NCBI GenBank assembly: GCA_964446745.1
Contig: CAYURR010000012.1
Span: 1-33,840 of the forward strand
Source of the DNA: CAYURR01 sp964446745
Lineage (GTDB): Bacteria > Bacillota > Clostridia > Lachnospirales > WQUN01
DNA length: 33,840 nucleotides
Reading direction: 5' to 3'
Shown here: positions 8,086-16,055 of the stretch, one piece after another
Numbering within the stretch: the first letter of the stretch is position 1
Layout of the letters: each line of letters begins with the position of its first letter
Notes under the pieces: model-generated
Databases searched by the model: none
Seen by the model: the letters and a program-made list of their open reading frames with translations, nothing else
Told to the model about the DNA's origin: nothing
Translations under genes and position numbers: made by a program

Positions 8086-8946
8086 TTACATTAATCCGGC
8101 CGCAAGGCTATTTATTATCAAACCGCATGTTACACCGATTGCATAGGTAATAGCTATAACCTTCAACGCCTTTGTTACGCTACTATGCTGAGATAGTATC
8201 ACATAGCCAAAGCCCGCTCCGGTACACAACCCCGCAATGGCCGAGCCAAACGGGATCTGACCGCCGATATACAGCTGCGTCATAAGCACGGATATCGAGC
8301 ATCCCGGTATGAGCCCCATCAGCGCGGTAACAAACGGTTGAAACACGCTACCCGATAGGATCATCGCAGAAAACCGTTCTTCACCTAAGAAGTACACAGC
8401 GATATTTATCAATAGCATCGTGATCAATATATAGGCCGTTATCTTAAAGGTGTGGAACAGTGCGTTAAACATGATCTTTCTTTTATGGATATGATGCGAG
8501 CACGTCTCGCAGGATTGAAACTCAATATCTATCGGCTTGTCGGCTACGAGCACTTCACTCCTAAACAGCGTTGCATTCAAAAGATATCCTGATGCGATGG
8601 CGACAACCAGCTTTACAAGTATTAATAGCCCCACGTCCGCGGGACTGTCCGAGCCTGAGAGTAAGACGGGGATCGCCTCGTCAGAGGTCGCGAGAAACAC
8701 CGCGATCGCGGTCCCGCCTCTGATGACCCCTTCATTATATAATGTCGCCGCAACCGCCGAAAATCCACACTGTGGTATACACCCGACTGTCCCGCCCGCA
8801 AGCGGGCCCAGTCGGTCTATGTGCTTTGCGGACAGGGATAGGTGCCTGGCCTTGCTTTGTAGAAATTCTAAAAGCAAATATATACAAAACAGGAAGGGCA
8901 CCGTCTTTGCCGTATCCCAAAGGGTTTCGATTAATACCCCCGTCAT
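8086..8946 (-). CDS. Putative 10TM heavy-metal (manganese/arsenic-type) exporter
   Basis: A 286-aa polytopic membrane protein with about eight to ten hydrophobic segments. It resembles the ArsP_2 group (putative 10TM heavy-metal exporter, also annotated as putative manganese transporter). Conserved-looking features are the two pseudo-symmetrical motifs GTVGCIPQCGFSAVAATLY (near residue 55) and MGLIPGCSISVLMTQLY (near 215), each with a Pro-Gly or Pro-Gln-Cys turn in a helix. A hydrophilic central loop contains CETCSHHIHKRK near residue 145, a plausible metal-binding cluster. It starts only 15 bases after the ABC-F stop, with a weak ribosome binding site, so it is probably cotranscribed and perhaps translationally coupled. 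It ends six bases from the convergent metA stop, with no obvious terminator between them. Confidence 0.8.
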   Translation of the reverse strand: MTGVLIETLWDTAKTVPFLFCIYLLLEFLQSKARHLSLSAKHIDRLGPLAGGTVGCIPQCGFSAVAATLYNEGVIRGGTAIAVFLATSDEAIPVLLSGSDSPADVGLLILVKLVVAIASGYLLNATLFRSEVLVADKPIDIEFQSCETCSHHIHKRKIMFNALFHTFKITAYILITMLLINIAVYFLGEERFSAMILSGSVFQPFVTALMGLIPGCSISVLMTQLYIGGQIPFGSAIAGLCTGAGFGYVILSQHSSVTKALKVIAITYAIGVTCGLIINSLAAGLM

Positions 8947-8961
8947 TTACTCACACTCATT

Positions 8962-10575
8962 TCAATTAATTACCTTATATTCATCATATGTTCCATAAAA
9001 GATATTTAGTTTCTTTTCATTTATTTCCGCGATCTTGTCTGCTATCTTATTAATGAAATACCTATCATGCGAAACAAACATCAGTGTCCCCGTGTAGCCC
9101 ATCAACGCATCCTCCAATATCTCCCTGGTCTCGATATCGATATGGTTGGTAGGCTCGTCGAGTATCAGGAAATTGACCTCGTTTTGCATAAGCACCGCCA
9201 ATTTCAACAATACCTTTTCACCGCCGGACAATGCCCCTACGCTTTTATATACATTGTCACCGGTAAAGAAGTACCTCGCCAAAACCCCTCTGGCTTCCCC
9301 TTCAAGGCATTTATACTCTTTTCTAAAAGCCTCTATGACCGTATCCTTGTCGTTGTCAAAATGGATTTCCTGCGGGATGTAGCCGAGCTTTGCGCTCGGA
9401 TTGATCTTGAGGCTCCCGTCATAATGCGTATTTTCACCCAGAATAACCTTGATCAATGCGGTTTTACCGGTGCCGTTATCACCCATCAGGCAGGCCTTTT
9501 CCTTCGAAAACACCTGCAATACGGCATTTACAAACAGATTTTGATTGCCCAAGGACAGGCAAAAATCCTCTAACACGAGCACATCCTTACCCGTACGTGA
9601 GCCGTTAAAGCCGATAGGAATCTTAGGCTTTTCCATCTGAGGCCTTTCGAGGATATCCATCTTCTCGAGCTTCTTTTCCAACGTCTTGGCCTTTTTATAC
9701 ATGTCCTCGTTGTTGGATCTGTCGCCCCATTCGCGGTAACGCTTTATCGCAGCCTTCATCGCATCGATCTTTTTCTGCTGGTTTTTATAGTTCTCAAATT
9801 CTAATAGCAACAGCCGCTCCTGCTCACGTATGCTAAATGAATAATTGCCATTAAATACGCTACAGATACCCCTTTCAAGAACGATCGTTTTTGTAGTGAC
9901 CTTGTCGAGAAAGTATCTGTCGTGAGAGATAAACACAACCGTACCCTGATACTTTGATATAAAACCCTCAAACCACTCGAGCGTCTTTACGTCCAAGTGA
10001 TTGGTCGGCTCGTCCAATAGCAAAATATCCGGATTCTTTAAAACCGTCGCCGCCAACTTGACAATGGTCTTTTGACCGCCGCTTAATACATTGAAGTCCT
10101 TGTCCAACATCTCTGTAAGCCCGAAGCCATTGATTATACGATTCAACTGGTTTTCCATATCGTAACCGTCTAATGCGATGAACTGATTTTGCACATGACT
10201 GTATTCGCGCATAACCTTATCGAGTTTATCCGCGCTGATGTCAGCGGACATTTTTACTTCGAGCTCCGTGAGCTTATCCTTTAACTGTATCTGCCGCTCC
10301 AAGGATGCAAGCAATATATCACGTACAATGATCTTTTCCTCAAACAGCTTTGGGATCTGCTCCAAGTATCCGAGCGTCGCACCCTTTCTGATGGAAACCG
10401 TACCTCGATCAGCCGTTTCCTCACCGATCATGATCTTAAATATCGTAGTCTTGCCGGCGCCGTTTCGCCCAACGATTGCTACCCTATCGCCGGTTAGCAC
10501 CTCCAGATTTACCCCGTTTAATACATTCTTGTAGCCGAAATTTTTAGTTATATTATTGATTGCTATTTCTATCAT
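8962..10575 (-). CDS. ABC-F family ATPase (ribosome-protection type)
   Basis: A 537-aa protein with two ABC ATPase domains in one chain and no membrane segments, which defines ABC-F. Domain 1 has GRNGAGKTT, LSGGQK and LLLDEPTNHLD. The charged inter-domain linker includes IKRYREWGDRSNNEDMYKKA. Domain 2 has GDNGTGKTA, LSGGEK and FLILDEPTNHID. Such proteins act on the ribosome, and many relieve macrolide, lincosamide, streptogramin or pleuromutilin inhibition. The elaborate leader upstream favours a resistance role, but the drug cannot be named. An ATG at 10581 is only three bases after AAGGAG; the ATG at 10575 is nine after it and is preferred. It probably forms an operon with the downstream 10TM exporter. 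Confidence 0.93.
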   Translation of the reverse strand: MIEIAINNITKNFGYKNVLNGVNLEVLTGDRVAIVGRNGAGKTTIFKIMIGEETADRGTVSIRKGATLGYLEQIPKLFEEKIIVRDILLASLERQIQLKDKLTELEVKMSADISADKLDKVMREYSHVQNQFIALDGYDMENQLNRIINGFGLTEMLDKDFNVLSGGQKTIVKLAATVLKNPDILLLDEPTNHLDVKTLEWFEGFISKYQGTVVFISHDRYFLDKVTTKTIVLERGICSVFNGNYSFSIREQERLLLLEFENYKNQQKKIDAMKAAIKRYREWGDRSNNEDMYKKAKTLEKKLEKMDILERPQMEKPKIPIGFNGSRTGKDVLVLEDFCLSLGNQNLFVNAVLQVFSKEKACLMGDNGTGKTALIKVILGENTHYDGSLKINPSAKLGYIPQEIHFDNDKDTVIEAFRKEYKCLEGEARGVLARYFFTGDNVYKSVGALSGGEKVLLKLAVLMQNEVNFLILDEPTNHIDIETREILEDALMGYTGTLMFVSHDRYFINKIADKIAEINEKKLNIFYGTYDEYKVIN

Positions 10576-10585
10576 GGTCATCTTC

Positions 10586-10618
10586 TCCTTATTTTCAAAA
10601 GTGTTTTGAAAAACAAGG
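10586..10618 (-). promoter_or_regulatory. Hairpin that would sequester the ABC-F ribosome binding site
   Basis: On the minus strand TTTTCAAAA (10612-10604) and TTTTGAAAA (10600-10592) form a perfect nine-bp stem with a three-base loop. Just outside, CCTT (10618-10615) can pair with AAGG (10590-10587), which is part of the ABC-F Shine-Dalgarno. The same CCTTGT (10618-10613) is complementary to ACAAGG (10713-10708) inside the leader-peptide gene, giving a possible switch. The six-base complement alone could be chance. Confidence 0.45.
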
Positions 10619-10632
10619 CCCGTGACTCAGAT

Positions 10633-10688
10633 ATAAAAGGCGATTCCAAACTCCGCACAATAAAGAACTAACCGTTCTTTTATCGCCT
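10633..10688 (-). terminator. Leader terminator/attenuator upstream of the ABC-F gene
   Basis: On the minus strand AGGCGAT (10688-10682) pairs with ATCGCCT (10644-10638), followed by a run of T (CCTTTTATAT). The loop contains a perfect inner hairpin, AAAGAAC and GTTCTTT around a five-base loop (10662-10680). A competing 13-bp stem with two G-U pairs joins 10722-10710 to 10660-10648. Its second arm lies within the terminator loop while its first arm lies inside the leader-peptide gene, so the two stems should compete. Confidence 0.65.
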
Positions 10689-10692
10689 CCGT

Positions 10693-10755
10693 CTATAAAG
10701 TGACAGACCTTGTACGGAGTTCTACGAATCCAGTTCTGATACGATACAGAACCAT
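10693..10755 (-). CDS. 20-aa leader peptide of the ABC-F attenuator
   Basis: A short open frame starts at ATG 10755, behind a purine-rich AAGGGAAG site, and ends with TAG at 10693. The peptide opens MVLYRIRTG and closes with RTRSVTL. Codons 12 to 16 are the first arm of the competing stem (10722-10710). A ribosome stalled on the early codons would leave this arm free to disrupt the terminator, whereas a ribosome translating to the stop would mask it. This is the arrangement of antibiotic-induced leader peptides known upstream of erm and several ABC-F resistance genes. The peptide is too short for homology evidence, and the call rests on position, ribosome binding site and RNA geometry. Confidence 0.6.
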   Translation of the reverse strand: MVLYRIRTGFVELRTRSVTL

Positions 10756-10812
10756 AAAACCACTTCCCTTCATTGTGTGATAAACCATTTGTGATAAACC
10801 GTTCACAAGTGG

Positions 10813-10841
10813 ATGGTATCATGGGTTTGTTGGATAGTCAA
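10813..10841 (-). promoter_or_regulatory. Promoter of the ABC-F leader and operon
   Basis: On the minus strand TTGACT (10841-10836) is followed after 17 bases by TACCAT (10818-10813). The -35 matches five of six positions and the -10 four. Transcription from here would produce a leader of roughly 230 bases that contains the leader peptide, the attenuator and the hairpin over the ABC-F ribosome binding site. Confidence 0.6.
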
Positions 10842-10925
10842 TTATCTCCCTTGAATCCTTCCCCTCAATATGATAATATCCCAAAAGCATTCAATATAAA
10901 AGAACTATCTCAAGAGGGTGGAGTT

Positions 10926-11594
10926 ATGCGAACAAGAATAGACGACAGGATATTGCCAAACTACACACGCGGCGAGGAAATCTTTAATATGGTGTCCCAT
11001 ATAGTCGGCGGGGCCTTGGGCGTGGTGGTGTTGGTGCTGTGTGTGGTCACAGCCGCGATCAATAAAAACGTATACGGGGTTGTGAGCTCCGCGATATACG
11101 GTTCCTCGATGATCATGTTATATACGATGTCGAGCGTATACCATGGTCTCAAGCATGAAAGGGCAAAAAAAATCATGCAGGTGCTCGATCACTGCACAAT
11201 ATATTTCTTGATAGCCGGAACATATACCCCTATCGTACTCAGTGCCGTGCGGCAGATAAACGCGCCGCTCGCGTGGACCATGTTTGGCATAGAATGGGGC
11301 TTGGCCGCACTTGCGATCACACTGACCGCAATCGATTTAAAGAAATATGAGGTCTTTTCGATGACATGTTATATCGTGATGGGCTGGAGTATCATCGTGG
11401 TATTTGACAAGGTGATACAGGCTCTCACGTTATATGGTACCGCGTTGGTTTTGATCGGCGGTATTTTATATACGATCGGCGCTGTCCTATATGCGATAGG
11501 CAAGAAGAAGAAATACGCGCACAATGTCTTTCATGTGTTTGTGCTGTTCGGCAGTCTATTACAGTTTTTTGGGATACTGTTCTACGCGCTATAA
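10926..11594 (+). CDS. Hemolysin III family / PAQR-type membrane protein
   Basis: A 222-aa membrane protein with seven predicted transmembrane helices, matching the bacterial hemolysin III (YqfA/Yplq-like) branch of the PAQR superfamily. Family metal-site motifs are visible: SSVYHGLKHE near residue 60, LDHCTIYFLIAGTYTP near residue 80, and the C-terminal HNVFHVFVLFGSLLQFF. These supply the Ser/His, Asp and two His positions expected of the zinc-type site. Despite the name, haemolytic activity is not a safe inference. An open frame upstream to 10773 is ignored because GAGGGTGGAG lies just before the ATG at 10926. It is divergent from the ABC-F unit and ends before a strong bidirectional terminator. 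Confidence 0.88.
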   Translation: MRTRIDDRILPNYTRGEEIFNMVSHIVGGALGVVVLVLCVVTAAINKNVYGVVSSAIYGSSMIMLYTMSSVYHGLKHERAKKIMQVLDHCTIYFLIAGTYTPIVLSAVRQINAPLAWTMFGIEWGLAALAITLTAIDLKKYEVFSMTCYIVMGWSIIVVFDKVIQALTLYGTALVLIGGILYTIGAVLYAIGKKKKYAHNVFHVFVLFGSLLQFFGILFYAL

Positions 11595-11607
11595 TTTTAT
11601 TTACCAC

Positions 11608-11662
11608 AAAAAAAATAGAGTGGAGATATGCGGCATGTTATTCGCATATCTCCACTCTTTTT
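11608..11662. terminator. Bidirectional intrinsic terminator
   Basis: A perfect 16-bp stem, 11617-11632 with 11643-11658, has a ten-base loop. It is flanked by eight A (11608-11615) on the left and five T (11658-11662) on the right, so it can end transcription in both directions. It serves the hemolysin III gene (plus) and the histidine kinase gene (minus, stop at 11680). Confidence 0.93.
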
Positions 11663-11679
11663 GTATGAGAGCATCCCTT

Positions 11680-12765
11680 TCACCTCGGCAAAACAATCTC
11701 AATCGAAGTCCCAACCCCTATTTCACTTTTTACACCGATACGCCCATCATGTGCTTCGATAATACTTTTGGCAACGGATAAGCCTAACCCACCGCTGACA
11801 TTTTCGCTTTCATTAGGACGGTAGTATCGGTGAAACAAATTTTTCACAGTACCTTCACTCATTCCCACGCCGCTGTCTGTCACCATGACGGACAACTGAC
11901 CGCTATCTGTGTCGTGGAATACCCCAAGCTCAATGCTTGTATTCTGTGGATTGTGTGTAACAGCGTTCATGACTATATTTTGAAACGCTCTATAAATCAA
12001 TTTTTCATCCGCATAGATCGAAATTGAATCTACATTGCTGTTAAACGAGAACTCATGACGCGCGGCTTTTGGTCCACTGGCAATATCCGCGAGCAAGTTC
12101 TTAGAAAAATCTACAAGATCAAAATGCTTTTTGGTCAGAGGATATGTCGTGCTCATTGCGTCCATTTTGAACGAGAGATTCAAATCTCCGATCAAATCAG
12201 ATATTACAACACTTTTATCGTGGATTTCATGCAAAAACTTTTCCGTTTCCGCTGATGTCCATGTCTTTCCGTGCTCCAGCAGTAATGATGAATAACCGGT
12301 GATATAGGAGAGCGGCGTTTTCAAATCGTGTGATACCCCGGCAATCCAGTTTGTTTTTGCCTCCTCTAACCTACTTCGTTCTTGCTCAACAGCCCTAAGC
12401 TGCCGTGATAGCATACCAATATCAGAAATCAACTCACGATAGAGAAAATACCGTGCTTTGAGTTTATTACCATATCCATAAAGCTTTTGGTTCATTTCGG
12501 GCAGCGGCTCGTTTCCCAAAGATAAATCTTTGATCAACATGAGCATAAACACCAACGGATTTACAAAAAACAAGCCGAGCAGAGCTCCGAAAAGAAGAAA
12601 CGGGATTATGATGGCTGCAATGTTTAACGCGTTTTGTAGACCCGCATTTTCTGCCAGTCGTGGAATCACATATTCAGCACAGATTAGTACAAACAACCCC
12701 GTGAACATAATAAATAAGATAAGACCGACGATAAAAAAAATGATAAAGCGTAGTCTTAACTTCAT
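11680..12765 (-). CDS. Sensor histidine kinase with a very short extracellular loop
   Basis: A 361-aa membrane kinase. Two hydrophobic segments (about residues 7-30 and 47-78) are separated by only some 16 residues, as in intramembrane-sensing kinases that respond to envelope damage or antimicrobial peptides, often via a partner transporter. The HisKA box reads AGVSHDLKTPLSYITGYSSL with the phospho-acceptor His146. The ATPase domain shows the N box (NIVMNAVTHN), G1 (DSGVGMS) and G2 (GGLGLSVAKSII) motifs. The start overlaps the response regulator stop as ATGA, so the two are translationally coupled. The ABC transporter read divergently at 13642 is the likely target. Drug or peptide specificity cannot be read from sequence. 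Confidence 0.93.
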   Translation of the reverse strand: MKLRLRFIIFFIVGLILFIMFTGLFVLICAEYVIPRLAENAGLQNALNIAAIIIPFLLFGALLGLFFVNPLVFMLMLIKDLSLGNEPLPEMNQKLYGYGNKLKARYFLYRELISDIGMLSRQLRAVEQERSRLEEAKTNWIAGVSHDLKTPLSYITGYSSLLLEHGKTWTSAETEKFLHEIHDKSVVISDLIGDLNLSFKMDAMSTTYPLTKKHFDLVDFSKNLLADIASGPKAARHEFSFNSNVDSISIYADEKLIYRAFQNIVMNAVTHNPQNTSIELGVFHDTDSGQLSVMVTDSGVGMSEGTVKNLFHRYYRPNESENVSGGLGLSVAKSIIEAHDGRIGVKSEIGVGTSIEIVLPR

Positions 12766-13487
12766 ATGCCTGCAGCTCCTTGTTGCGGAGGCACAAATTT
12801 GTATCCGATCCCGCGTAGATTTTGTATCATCATCGGAGCTTGCTCGTCTTGCAGCTTTTTCCGCAGTCGAGAAATCAGCATAGATACGGTTTTATCATCC
12901 CCAACGCTTGGATAATCCCATACCGCTTCATAAAGCTGTGATGCGGTAAAAACCCTGTTTGGGTTTTTGCAAAAATGATGAAGCAGGTCGTATTCCTTTG
13001 CTGTGCAATCCACCGGTTCGCCGCCGACCGTCAACGTGGCGTCTGTCATATTTAACACAAAGCGCCCGTAATCATAAATTTTATCCGACTTACTCTGCGA
13101 TACTTGACCATGCAAATAACCCTGCCGACGAAGTACAGCCTTAATACGCGCCACCACTTCCAGTGGCTCAAACGGCTTGGTGATATAGTCATCACCTCCG
13201 ATGGCAAGGCCCGACAGTTTATCGAGGGTACTGTCTCTTGCGGTTAAAAACAGAATCGGAGCCAAGGTGTAACGGCGTATTTCCCGGCATAAATCAAAAC
13301 CAGAAAAATCAGGCAAGCACACATCCAACAAAATGACATCGAAACTTTGGCAACGTACTTTTTCCAATGCATCCGACGCGGTAGACGCGCAGGTAATATC
13401 CTCAAAATGTTCCTTCTGTAATACAATTTTTAACAGCTCTAAAAGTCCTGTTTCATCGTCAACAAGCAGGATTTTATCTTTTTCCAA
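12762..13487 (-). CDS. OmpR/PhoB-family response regulator
   Basis: A 241-aa regulator with an N-terminal receiver domain, acidic pair Asp10/Asp11 and phospho-acceptor Asp55 in DVILLDVCLPD, and conserved TARD and KPFEP segments. A C-terminal winged-helix DNA-binding domain follows (LLHHFCKNPNRVFTASQLYE and VSMLISRLRKKLQ). The start appears to be TTG at 13487, behind GGGGGC. No ATG is available without truncating the receiver domain. It partners the overlapping kinase gene, and probably regulates the divergent ABC transporter across the shared upstream region (13488-13641). Confidence 0.93.
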   Translation of the reverse strand: MEKDKILLVDDETGLLELLKIVLQKEHFEDITCASTASDALEKVRCQSFDVILLDVCLPDFSGFDLCREIRRYTLAPILFLTARDSTLDKLSGLAIGGDDYITKPFEPLEVVARIKAVLRRQGYLHGQVSQSKSDKIYDYGRFVLNMTDATLTVGGEPVDCTAKEYDLLHHFCKNPNRVFTASQLYEAVWDYPSVGDDKTVSMLISRLRKKLQDEQAPMMIQNLRGIGYKFVPPQQGAAGI

Positions 13488-13514
13488 GCGTTTATGCCCC
13501 CTTTTCTAAATCAA

Positions 13515-13544
13515 ATTGTAGCATATAAAAAAAGCAGACATCAA
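13515..13544 (-). promoter_or_regulatory. Promoter of the two-component operon
   Basis: On the minus strand TTGATG (13544-13539) is followed after 18 bases by TACAAT (13520-13515), preceded by TGC as an extended -10. It lies just upstream of the response regulator start at 13487. Confidence 0.65.
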
Positions 13545-13641
13545 GTGATCGAGCAAGTTTTACCGAATTGTTACTTTGTTGTGGTTGGTTTGTTGATTTC
13601 ATACTGTAGGATAACGGTAAAGAACAAGGGAGGTCTTCAAT

Positions 13642-14514
13642 ATGCTTACAGTTTATAATTTAACCAAGAAGTACGGCCATAAAACGGCTATAAATCAAAT
13701 GAATGTGACATTTAAAAAAGGGGTAACCGGTCTGCTTGGTCCCAATGGTGCGGGCAAATCTACGCTGATGCGTATACTTGCGACCATTGATACGCCAACA
13801 AATGGAACAATCACCTTTGAAGGGAAGAACATCTTGGAACATCCAAATGCACTGCGTTGCACCCTTGGGTATCTGCCACAGGATTTTGGTGTATATCCCA
13901 ACATGAGTGCGTTTGAATTTTTAGAGTACATGGCGGCGATGAAAAGCCTGAGCATGAGAACTGCAAAAAAACGGATTGTAGATTTGCTTAACGCCCTTAA
14001 CCTTGCAGGTGTGGGAAAGAAACGCCTCGGCGATTTTTCCGGCGGCATGAAGCAGCGGGTGGGTATCGCACAAGCGCTTCTAAACGATCCTGGGGTTTTG
14101 ATTATAGACGAGCCTACCGTAGGACTTGACCCGGAGGAACGTATGCAGTTTCGTAATCTGCTCGCGTCCCTGGCCGCCGACCGCATCATCATTTTATCCA
14201 CTCACATTGTCAGCGATATCGAATCCATCGCATCAAACCTTGTCGTTGTGAACAATGGCAATCTTGTCACCGCCGTAACACCCAAGCAGTTGATGCATGA
14301 AGCCAACGGCAAGGTATGGAATGCCTGTATTCCCGTGGAAAAGCTCGACGAAGTGCAGCAGAGGTTTATCGTCAGCAATTCCATGCAGCGTGCGGACGGC
14401 ATTCATGTACGCATTGTTTGCGAAAACAAGCCCAGTCTGAATGCTGTGCAAGCAGAGCCCACCTTGGAGGATGCATACCTTTGGCTAACCGGAAGAAAGG
14501 AGGCGGTAATATGA
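13642..14514 (+). CDS. ABC transporter ATP-binding protein
   Basis: A 290-aa nucleotide-binding subunit. It shows Walker A GPNGAGKST (about residues 34-42), the Q-loop region YLPQDFGVYPNMSAFEFLEY, the signature FSGGMKQRVGIAQALL, Walker B VLIIDEPTVGLDPEER and the H-loop ILSTHIVSDIE. A C-terminal extension of about 80 residues follows, as in bacitracin/lantibiotic-type exporters and other two-gene drug or peptide exporters. AAGGGAGG precedes the ATG. Its last codons overlap the permease start as ATGA. It is divergent from the two-component system, which is a common arrangement for envelope-stress-induced transporters. Confidence 0.92.
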   Translation: MLTVYNLTKKYGHKTAINQMNVTFKKGVTGLLGPNGAGKSTLMRILATIDTPTNGTITFEGKNILEHPNALRCTLGYLPQDFGVYPNMSAFEFLEYMAAMKSLSMRTAKKRIVDLLNALNLAGVGKKRLGDFSGGMKQRVGIAQALLNDPGVLIIDEPTVGLDPEERMQFRNLLASLAADRIIILSTHIVSDIESIASNLVVVNNGNLVTAVTPKQLMHEANGKVWNACIPVEKLDEVQQRFIVSNSMQRADGIHVRIVCENKPSLNAVQAEPTLEDAYLWLTGRKEAVI

Positions 14515-16055
14515 GAATGATGGTTTTAATCAAGTACACGCTGCTCAGTCAGTTGCGAAGCACCGGCTATGCCTTGATGCTTGCAATTAGTATACTATTT
14601 GGCTTCCTATGCGTACCGGCCATGTCGGACGGCTATCAGATCTTCTATCTGGGCGGTGCGAGGGGCATCTATAACTCTGCGTGGCTCGGTGCCATATCCG
14701 CAATTCTGCCGACCATCCTGCTCTGGCTTCCCGGATTTTATTTGCTGCGCAGTCAAATATCAGAGGACAGGCGCCTGGGGATCGGGCAAGCGGTCGCCAG
14801 CGCCCCCATCAGTAAGTTGCGTTATGTAGGCGGGAAATTCCTTTGTAACTTTGCGGTGCTTTTATCCTCTGCTCTGATATTTATGGTTGCCGTTATCTTC
14901 ATGCAACTACTGCGACAGGAAAGCATGGCTGTCCAATTAAATGCCTATTTTTCGCCTCTTATAATGATAACCGTTCCTTATCTTGCTGTTCTTGCCTCGC
15001 TGACTGTGCTGATGGATGTTGTTCACTGCTTAAAAGGCGTGCTCGGAAACATTGTTGTCTTTGTGGCTTGGATTATTTTATCCAGTGTATCGGTCGCCGC
15101 TCCCGGCAATCCCTTGGATTTGTTTGGAATCGGCTATCTGCTTGGCCAAATGCTCAGCGGCGCTCGGGTAGTATATCCCGGTCTGCCGGAGGCGGCTAGC
15201 TTCGGATATTATCCGAACATTGGGGAGATCCCCACATTCATGTGGACCGGTATTGTGTGGGATTTGTCATTTGTGCAAAACAGGATCCTTTGGATTGGCG
15301 TTGCCTTGGTTATTGTGGTTATTGCCGCAATTTTGTTTGACCGCTTTCGCACTCCAAGAAGCATTCCGGCTACAAAAGGCAAGACCATTCAACCTACTGT
15401 GCTTCGACACGTGTATACTCTGAGGCTTGCACCAGTCCTGAAGAGTAGCCGTCCAAGTTTCTTCGCCTTGCTCAAAGGCGAGCTGAAGCTCATGCTGTCA
15501 GGCAGGCGGCTCTGGTGGTATGCGATAAGCTTAATCTTCGTTATATTAAGCTACTTTGTCGTGATTGCCGACGGGTTGCAATGGGTCTGCTTGATCATGC
15601 TGTTGCCTGCGGACATCTGGTCAAAAATGGGCTGCCGTGAAAAACTATCCGGCACCTCGGCTTTTATCGCTTCAAGTTGCCCTAAGCGGGTGAAATGGTT
15701 TGCAACCTTGACAGCCGGCATATTGATCGCACTGTTATTCTCCAGTGGGATACTTGTTCGCTTTGCTGCTGATGGGCAATGGCAGCACCTGATCTCATGG
15801 GCAATAGGCGCTCTCTTCATCCCCACACTGGCGCTCGTATGCGGTACGCTGTCGGGAACAAATAGGCTGTTCGAGGGGCTATATATCGCGCTCCTCTACT
15901 TCGGCCCCATTAACAACATGTCGCGGCTGGACTTTTTAGGCGTTCAATCCAGCTCAGCCGGTATGTACTTGGTATTGACAATTACCTTAGCACTCTTGGG
16001 AGCAACGTTCTTGTCACTTGCGCCATACAAAAAACGAGAGAGCTACATACTGTAG
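14511..16055 (+). CDS. ABC transporter permease, large fused-type
   Basis: A 514-aa integral membrane protein with about twelve hydrophobic segments, in two halves. Each half starts with a short N-terminal segment resembling permease openings (LIKYTLLSQLRSTGYALML, and LLKGELKLMLSGRRLWWYAI near residue 320). It therefore looks like two six-helix permease domains in one chain. It partners the ATPase encoded just before it. A long open frame extends upstream to 14316 inside the ATPase gene, but the ATG at 14511 has AAGGAGG seven bases before it. The last 13 bases overlap the end of the convergent sigF gene. The substrate is unknown. Confidence 0.88.
   Translation: MRMMVLIKYTLLSQLRSTGYALMLAISILFGFLCVPAMSDGYQIFYLGGARGIYNSAWLGAISAILPTILLWLPGFYLLRSQISEDRRLGIGQAVASAPISKLRYVGGKFLCNFAVLLSSALIFMVAVIFMQLLRQESMAVQLNAYFSPLIMITVPYLAVLASLTVLMDVVHCLKGVLGNIVVFVAWIILSSVSVAAPGNPLDLFGIGYLLGQMLSGARVVYPGLPEAASFGYYPNIGEIPTFMWTGIVWDLSFVQNRILWIGVALVIVVIAAILFDRFRTPRSIPATKGKTIQPTVLRHVYTLRLAPVLKSSRPSFFALLKGELKLMLSGRRLWWYAISLIFVILSYFVVIADGLQWVCLIMLLPADIWSKMGCREKLSGTSAFIASSCPKRVKWFATLTAGILIALLFSSGILVRFAADGQWQHLISWAIGALFIPTLALVCGTLSGTNRLFEGLYIALLYFGPINNMSRLDFLGVQSSSAGMYLVLTITLALLGATFLSLAPYKKRESYIL

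Noticed and set aside
10595..10822. 75-codon minus-strand frame in the ABC-F leader
   Set aside because: It runs through the terminator and competing stems, has no convincing start site, and is in a different frame from the better supported 20-codon leader peptide.
14316..14510. Upstream extension of the ABC permease frame
   Set aside because: It lies inside the ATPase gene in another frame; the ATG at 14511 has a strong Shine-Dalgarno and the ATGA overlap typical of coupled subunits.
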